DNA from: Stercorarius parasiticus
Taxonomy: Eukaryota; Chordata; Aves; Charadriiformes; Stercorariidae
Reading direction: 5' to 3'
Assembly: GCA_013396915.1 (NCBI GenBank)
Contig: VWZL01001363.1
Location: 659,140 to 723,139 of the forward strand
Length of the DNA: 64,000 nucleotides
The notes under the pieces were generated by a model. It saw only the letters and a program-made list of their open reading frames with translations, made no database searches and was not told the DNA's origin. The translations under genes and the position numbers were made by a program. Positions 62,501 through 64,000 of the stretch are shown here, piece after piece. The stretch's first letter is position 1. Each line of letters starts with the position of its first letter.

Positions 62501-63284
62501 CCTACTTCTCTCATGTAGGCAGGGCAATGTGAAATCGTCAAGTGCATCAGATAAGGAAGAAAGTAGCTTGACAGATGCAGTCAGTACAACTCAGCTAGCA
62601 AATAACACTTTAAATCTATATTATCCACCCTATTTATTTCTGGTGTATCTCAACGAGCTGTTCTCCCATGTGTCCATGCAAGGGCCTAGTTCACCAGAAG
62701 GTCAACATCCTATTACTCCAAACTTCATTGAACTCAAGTCAATAGTAACAAACAAGTGACTACTTTAACCTCATCTTTCTAATGCCAGCATTAACAATTT
62801 CTTTAAGTAATTGTCTGCCCCCACGTTACAGGGCAAAATGATGGTTCAGATTAACAGATTCTAAATACATGTTAAAACGAAACATTCAGCCAGCACATCA
62901 CTGATGAAAAACAAAGATAAATCATTCTGCAGAACAAATCTGACCCAAAGCTGTTAAACTAGTATAACCCTCAGCTTTCAAAGAGCAATATAGTGGTTTG
63001 ATGTACCAAAGTTTGAAGAGAAATAAATGTAGTTGCATTAAAAGATATTAGCATTTAGCCAAGTACTTCAATGGATAAGTATTCATCATTTTATTAAGCC
63101 AATATGTTGTCCCTAACGTTAAAAAAAAGTTACCTTCTGAACGACGCCGAGACCAGATTCTCACAGTAGAGTCAGAAGCTGCAGAAGCTATCAGCAGATT
63201 TAAATCAGGTTCATCTGGCTGGTAGACAGCATCCACAGCACAAACAGCTTCAGTATGGCCTTTGAGAGGAATGCTTTTCACAAG
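26385..63284 (-). CDS. ELP2: ELP2, Elongator complex subunit 2 (C-terminal ~88%, 19 coding exons)
   Basis: Elp2 is the WD40 scaffold of the Elp1-Elp2-Elp3 subcomplex of Elongator. Elongator makes the carboxymethyl-type modification of wobble uridines in tRNA, mainly in the cytoplasm; the protein was also described as a STAT3-interacting protein. Nineteen minus-strand exons were placed by similarity to vertebrate ELP2: 63134-63284, 61858-61935, 57521-57585, 50643-50709, 49512-49646, 48480-48575, 46583-46683, 44547-44678, 43926-44075, 41504-41692, 39359-39428, 36553-36648, 36367-36424, 31174-31246, 30556-30742, 28816-28937, 28172-28314, 27532-27645, 26385-26541. They total 2184 nt, all phases agree, and there are no internal stops. 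Residues 1-388 of the partial product hold the remaining blades of propeller 1, about 389-462 an acidic linker, and about 463-727 propeller 2. The start codon and roughly 95 residues lie beyond 64000. All introns seen are GT-AG except one GC-AG. Confidence 0.97.
26542..27531 (-). other. ELP2 intron
   Basis: 990 bp, GTATGT...TTGCAG. A T-run near 27197 and an otherwise ordinary AT-rich sequence; nothing else recognised. Confidence 0.85.
27532..27645 (-). CDS. ELP2: ELP2 exon (window exon 18)
   Basis: 114 nt, acceptor TGGTAG, donor GTATGT. It encodes [18 protein letters not shown] followed by [10 protein letters not shown]. Split codons on both sides resolve to Arg and Ser as in orthologues. 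Confidence 0.95.
27646..28815 (-). other. Two short ELP2 introns flanking exon 28172-28314
   Basis: Introns 27646-28171 and 28315-28815, both GT-AG. They contain only short A- or T-runs; no repeat or RNA gene was recognised. Confidence 0.85.
28172..28314 (-). CDS. ELP2: ELP2 exon (window exon 17)
   Basis: 143 nt, acceptor TTACAG, donor GTATTA. It starts VIIWGQCD, completing the blade begun in the previous exon (SRDKKVIIW), and runs through a variable loop to [17 protein letters not shown]. Confidence 0.95.
28816..28937 (-). CDS. ELP2: ELP2 exon (window exon 16)
   Basis: 122 nt, acceptor TTCCAG, donor GTAATT. It encodes [20 protein letters not shown], then SRDKK, the body of a WD40 blade with a WSCDW core. 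Confidence 0.96.
28938..31173 (-). other. ELP2 introns flanking exon 30556-30742
   Basis: Introns 28938-30555 (1618 bp) and 30743-31173 (431 bp). A CTCF-like half match (TCACTAGATGGTGC) lies near 31146-31160, just beyond the donor of exon 31174-31246. No repeat family recognised. Confidence 0.75.
30556..30742 (-). CDS. ELP2: ELP2 exon (window exon 15)
   Basis: 187 nt, acceptor ATACAG, donor GTAAGA. It encodes [10 protein letters not shown], then [20 protein letters not shown], then [10 protein letters not shown]. This is the most conserved block of the gene in the window and gave the first identification. Confidence 0.97.
31174..31246 (-). CDS. ELP2: ELP2 exon (window exon 14)
   Basis: 73 nt, acceptor TTTCAG, donor GTAAGA. 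It encodes [20 protein letters not shown], then SACK, the opening of the second propeller. Confidence 0.95.
31247..32968 (-). other. ELP2 intron, part upstream of the LTR in window order
   Basis: Lower-coordinate part of the 5120-bp intron 31247-36366. AT-rich; no gene or repeat recognised. Plus-strand frames near 32034-32294 look like chance. Confidence 0.6.
32969..34102 (+). mobile_element. Solo LTR of an endogenous retrovirus (ERVL-like, neoavian type) with 5-bp target duplication
   Basis: The LTR proper is 32974-34097 (1124 bp), starting TGTATTGGGTTTGCACGGCA and ending GGTCAACCCACCATA. Both sides carry the 5-bp duplication CAACC (32969-32973 and 34098-34102), which fixes the boundaries and fits the 5-bp duplications of class III (ERVL) elements. 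No internal retroviral genes are present, so this is a solo LTR left by LTR-LTR recombination. It lies antisense to ELP2. I recall very similar LTRs from neoavian genomes (TguERVL2-type) but could not check. The terminal CA has become TA, and the place where an AATAAA would be expected reads AACAAA (about 33909), so its own signals look decayed. Confidence 0.88.
33437..33700 (+). repeat. Tandem motif array inside the LTR
   Basis: GCTGGAGCAG/GTTGGAGAAG-like units recur near 33438, 33491, 33539, 33586, 33629 and 33679, spaced about 42-54 bp, each preceded by CCCA(C/T)G-like sequence. This array generates long overlapping frames on both strands that are not genes. Confidence 0.75.
34103..36366 (-). 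other. ELP2 intron, part beyond the LTR
   Basis: Rest of the intron 31247-36366. A 113-codon plus-strand frame (35725-36066) overlaps a similar-length minus-strand frame; neither has splice context or a family match. Nothing else recognised. Confidence 0.6.
36367..36424 (-). CDS. ELP2: ELP2 exon (window exon 13)
   Basis: 58 nt, acceptor TTTTAG, donor GTAAGT. It encodes [18 protein letters not shown] plus two bases of the Leu codon completed by the next exon (LYGHG). [12 protein letters not shown] is a diagnostic ELP2 motif. Confidence 0.94.
36553..36648 (-). CDS. ELP2: ELP2 exon (window exon 12)
   Basis: 96 nt, acceptor GAATAG, donor GTATGA. It encodes the acidic linker [18 protein letters not shown] followed by YFQPLILT. 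This part is poorly conserved in sequence but matches orthologues in length and position. Confidence 0.9.
36649..38852 (-). other. ELP2 intron, part before the CR1 tail in window order
   Basis: Lower part of intron 36649-39358. There is a G-run at 38443-38450. The stretch 38450-38700 is richer in GC than its surroundings, but I could not match it to a repeat. Confidence 0.6.
38853..39264 (+). mobile_element. CR1 LINE 3' end, antisense in an ELP2 intron
   Basis: The plus strand encodes the C-terminus of the CR1 ORF2 protein (38880-39173), with [56 protein letters not shown] and [10 protein letters not shown], then the 3'UTR ending GATTCTATGATTCTAT. The 97-codon reading is uninterrupted, so the copy is fairly young compared with the others here. 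It is 5' truncated at about 38853. It ends about 94 bp from the donor of ELP2 exon 39359-39428. Confidence 0.93.
39359..39428 (-). CDS. ELP2: ELP2 exon (window exon 11)
   Basis: 70 nt encoding [20 protein letters not shown], a highly conserved linker motif of ELP2. The acceptor AATTCAG is preceded by a T-run of about 16 on the transcript strand. A CR1 tail ends only about 94 bp beyond the donor (GTATGG). Confidence 0.95.
39429..41503 (-). other. ELP2 intron
   Basis: 2075 bp, GTAAGT...AATTCAG. An A-run on the plus strand at about 39435-39450 is the T-rich tract of the downstream acceptor. No repeat family or gene recognised. Confidence 0.8.
41504..41692 (-). CDS. ELP2: ELP2 exon (window exon 10)
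   Basis: 189 nt, the longest coding exon here, phase 0 at both ends, acceptor TTTAG, donor GTAAGT. It encodes [19 protein letters not shown] and [18 protein letters not shown], closing the first propeller, then enters the linker. Confidence 0.96.
41693..43925 (-). other. ELP2 intron
   Basis: 2233 bp, GTACGA...TTTAG. AAAC-type low-complexity tracts near 42443-42460 and 42828-42860. No repeat family or gene recognised. Confidence 0.8.
43926..44075 (-). CDS. ELP2: ELP2 exon (window exon 9)
   Basis: 150 nt, phase 0 at both ends, acceptor TTAATAG, donor GTACGA. It encodes [20 protein letters not shown], then [23 protein letters not shown] and the DQTTRLF strand form one WD40 unit. Confidence 0.96.
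44076..44546 (-). other. ELP2 intron
   Basis: 471 bp, GTATGT...TTAATAG; nothing recognised inside. Confidence 0.85.
44547..44678 (-). CDS. ELP2: ELP2 exon (window exon 8)
   Basis: 132 nt, phase 0 at both ends, acceptor TATTCAG, donor GTATGT. It encodes [18 protein letters not shown], then [20 protein letters not shown], a full blade. Confidence 0.96.
45161..45214 (+). repeat. 16-bp direct repeat with AT-rich spacer
   Basis: AACATTAAAAGATTAT is present twice, 38 bp apart (start to start), with TATAACATTATATATAACAG-like sequence between. Probably local slippage. Confidence 0.7.
46577..46582 (-). promoter_or_regulatory. ELP2: GC-type 5' splice site in ELP2
   Basis: The minus strand reads CAG|GCAAGT at this exon end. 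Apart from C at intron position +2 it matches the donor consensus perfectly, which is the usual pattern for functional GC-AG introns. No GT nearby preserves the frame and the conserved protein sequence. Confidence 0.88.
46583..46683 (-). CDS. ELP2: ELP2 exon (window exon 7, followed by a GC donor)
   Basis: 101 nt, acceptor ACTGTAG. It encodes [19 protein letters not shown] and ends ...WLEQ in phase 0. The downstream donor reads CAG|GCAAGT, so the intron 44679-46582 is GC-AG. Homology fixes the exon end at this point, because the next exon starts with VRVGEVGG exactly where orthologues continue. Confidence 0.93.
46684..48479 (-). other. ELP2 intron
   Basis: 1796 bp, GTAAAA...CTGTAG. No repeat family or gene recognised. 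Confidence 0.8.
48480..48575 (-). CDS. ELP2: ELP2 exon (window exon 6)
   Basis: 96 nt, acceptor GTGCTAG, donor GTAAAA. It encodes [20 protein letters not shown], the GH-to-W half of the next WD40 blade, and ends in FSK with one base of the following Asp codon. Confidence 0.95.
48576..50642 (-). other. Two ELP2 introns flanking exon 49512-49646
   Basis: Introns 48576-49511 and 49647-50642, GT-AG. They hold A-runs near 49661-49676 and 50176-50194 and AT-rich ATTA/TAAT sequence near 49765-49840. No gene recognised. Confidence 0.8.
49512..49646 (-). CDS. ELP2: ELP2 exon (window exon 5)
   Basis: 135 nt, acceptor AAATAG, donor GTAGGT. It encodes [19 protein letters not shown], the end of a clear WD40 blade, followed by a polar acidic loop containing [13 protein letters not shown]. 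The loop is where ELP2 orthologues vary most. Confidence 0.95.
50643..50709 (-). CDS. ELP2: ELP2 exon (window exon 4)
   Basis: 67 nt encoding [19 protein letters not shown] and so on, ending with one base before donor GTCAGT. The start was chosen at the ATTCAG acceptor because it joins QNDQ directly to FQK, as in vertebrate ELP2. Two more AGs lie 14 and 24 nt upstream and one lies 6 nt downstream; using the one 24 nt upstream would add eight in-frame residues. Confidence 0.88.
50710..52100 (-). other. ELP2 intron, part before the CR1 in window order
   Basis: Lower part of the 6811-bp intron 50710-57520. On the minus strand at about 51695-51830 a short frame reads [20 protein letters not shown], then a Phe-rich tail and stop. 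This is protein-like but short, and might be the far side of the sequence interrupted by the CR1 (see 54430-55250). Confidence 0.4.
52101..54420 (-). mobile_element. Degenerate CR1 LINE, 5' truncated, sense to ELP2
   Basis: About 2.3 kb of CR1 from the 3' terminus (ATTCTATGAT at 52101) back into the end of the endonuclease domain. Minus-strand pieces in order: 54186-54389 ([20 protein letters not shown]), 53725-53964 ([29 protein letters not shown]), 53294-53650 ([28 protein letters not shown]), 52735-53100 ([25 protein letters not shown]) and 52110-52745 ([33 protein letters not shown]). The pieces lie in different frames, and the catalytic FADD of the reverse transcriptase has become FADY (codon 52957-52959), so the copy is dead. 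The similarity ends abruptly at about 54420. Confidence 0.93.
54430..55250 (-). pseudogene. Unidentified coding-like sequence, broken frames (possible processed pseudogene)
   Basis: I do not recognise this sequence. The minus strand reads about 127 codons without a stop from about 54953 to 54571: [18 protein letters not shown] near the start, [19 protein letters not shown] in the middle, [20 protein letters not shown], then [20 protein letters not shown] content and CpG count are higher than in the flanking intron. Upstream, other frames continue in a similar style: [20 protein letters not shown] and [10 protein letters not shown] (54960-55060, with stops) and [20 protein letters not shown] (about 55120-55185). 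Downstream a shifted frame gives [17 protein letters not shown]. This pattern fits a decayed cDNA copy, but a chance open frame of about 120 codons in 64 kb is not rare. Its 3' side abuts the truncated CR1. Confidence 0.35.
55251..57520 (-). other. ELP2 intron, part beyond the CR1
   Basis: Upper part of intron 50710-57520. A 13-base G-run at 56465-56477 and A-run at 56567-56580. Minus-strand frames between 55380 and 56105 look faintly protein-like but AT-rich sequence gives that easily, so no gene is called. Confidence 0.5.
57521..57585 (-). CDS. ELP2: ELP2 exon (window exon 3)
   Basis: 65 nt, acceptor TTCCAG, donor GTAATT. It encodes [16 protein letters not shown] and ends with QQNDQ in phase 0. 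The GGDD turn and the following KISLF strand are typical of a WD40 blade that lacks the literal WD. Confidence 0.93.
57586..61857 (-). other. ELP2 intron
   Basis: 4272 bp, GTAAGT...TTCCAG. It contains a short-unit AT-rich repeat (AATCAGTAA-like) at about 57661-57730 and a perfect 8-bp stem with a 5-nt loop (GACCACCA/TGGTGGTC) at 58115-58135. The 121-codon minus-strand frame at 59127-59492 shows no family features. No transposable element recognised. Confidence 0.7.
57661..57730 (+). repeat. AT-rich short-unit repeat
   Basis: AATCAGTAA and close variants (AATAAGTAA, AACTAATAA) recur about six times in 70 bp. Simple-sequence expansion. Confidence 0.6.
61858..61935 (-). CDS. ELP2: ELP2 exon (window exon 2)
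   Basis: 78 nt between acceptor TTCTAG and donor GTAAGT. The product includes [18 protein letters not shown], matching the strand region of the next blade. It takes two bases from the split codon upstream and leaves one base downstream; both junction codons resolve correctly. Confidence 0.93.
61936..63133 (-). other. ELP2 intron
   Basis: 1198 bp, GTAACT...TTCTAG. The 111-codon plus-strand frame at 62424-62759 is a probable chance frame. No repeat recognised. Confidence 0.8.
63134..63284 (-). CDS. ELP2: ELP2 exon (window exon 1 of 19)
   Basis: 151 nt, starts in phase 0 after a TTCAG acceptor and ends with one base of a codon before donor GTAACT. It encodes a full WD40 unit: [14 protein letters not shown] near residue 9, then [13 protein letters not shown] near residue 42. 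It aligns with the human segment that begins about residue 97, which shows that the N-terminal exons lie outside the window. Confidence 0.95.
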
Positions 63285-64000
63285 CTGAACACATCAGAAA
63301 GTTTTGCAAAGTTTTAAATTCCAGTAACTTAGGTGAGAGAATTTTTAAAGCCATTTTAAGAAATAAAATAATATTGAAAATGAGTCGTATACCTGCAATG
63401 GCAGAGCATCTGCCAAGCTACAGTTTTAGCTGTAGCATATTCCAGGAAAACACAGAGAAGGGATACAGCAATTATGACTATTAACTTGATAAGATTTTGT
63501 TCAAAGCTGAACAGAATTAAATGTTCCTGTGTACACTATACAAACCTCGCCATTCATTGAGGAAAGCTGGAAATAGTACATAAGTTAGGAAGAGCCATTT
63601 TCCTTCCTTTTTCTCCTTCTCTTGCCCCTTACCCTAAGCAACATCTCATAAAACTTTGGAGAAGCTTAGTGGTGAAGGAGACAGAGCAGAGAACACCATG
63701 GAGTAAGTAGCAGCTACAGTAGATCTAGCAGCAATGCTTAGTGTGTTCTCACAAATCAAAACAGCTTTCTATTCCTTCAAAATACTGACACAAAAAACAA
63801 AATCTCTGAATTTGGACTTAAGTACCTACTTTATTAATGAATTACTACAGGCGATTCACTTTGTAATCTGTTCATCACAAACACAAAGAGCCAAATAAGC
63901 AGCTTTTAATTCTGTGAACCAGAAGTTGTCTAGCATTTATCCAAATTTTGTCATAAATGCACCTGACATCTCTTTCCAAAAATATAACATGGTATACATA
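63285..64000 (-). other. ELP2 intron leading to upstream exons outside the window
   Basis: The window ends inside this intron. The expected upstream exon (human segment ending about residue 96, a blade with a GGSDN-type turn) was looked for on the minus strand and not seen, so it lies beyond 64000. Confidence 0.7.

Noticed and set aside
1..64000. CRISPR arrays, tRNA or rRNA genes, bacterial-type operons, intact retroviral genes
   Set aside because: None seen on either strand; the window is ordinary vertebrate nuclear DNA.

Overview
This window is nuclear DNA from a bird. Its coding content is one multi-exon gene with conventional splice sites, and the background is AT-rich. It carries LINEs of the CR1 family (the dominant retroposon of sauropsids) ending in the CR1 3' signature ATTCTATGATTCTA, and a solo LTR that resembles a family I associate with neoavian birds (ERVL-type, 5-bp target duplication). 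Together these suggest a neoavian bird; I cannot name the species.

The gene is ELP2, subunit 2 of the Elongator complex, on the minus strand. I could place 19 coding exons from 63284 down to the TAG stop at 26385-26387. Every junction keeps the reading frame, and they add up to 2184 nt (727 residues plus stop). By homology the missing N-terminal part is about 95 residues, encoded upstream of position 64000. The two WD40 propellers and the linker between them are all represented. The gene looks intact. One intron uses a GC donor, and one exon has competing acceptors.

Layout. 1-660: degenerate tandem repeat. 661-25080: about 24 kb of apparently gene-free DNA downstream of ELP2, holding old LINE fragments (5777-5870, 5950-6240, about 16190-16540, about 17660-18160), a CTCF-like site near 16920 and small repeats. 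25081-26384: ELP2 3'UTR. 26385-63284: ELP2 exons and introns. Three introns hold clear retroelements: an LTR at 32974-34097 (antisense to ELP2), a CR1 tail at about 38853-39264 (antisense), and a longer dead CR1 at 52101-54420 (sense). 63285-64000: intron leading to the exons outside the window.

The least explained stretch is about 54430-55250, directly against the truncated 5' end of the sense CR1. Its minus strand reads as protein-like sequence in broken frames that I cannot assign to a family. I found no bacterial-type system, CRISPR array, tRNA or rRNA, and no convincing novel system. What is worth a second look is retroposon history and splicing detail in ELP2.
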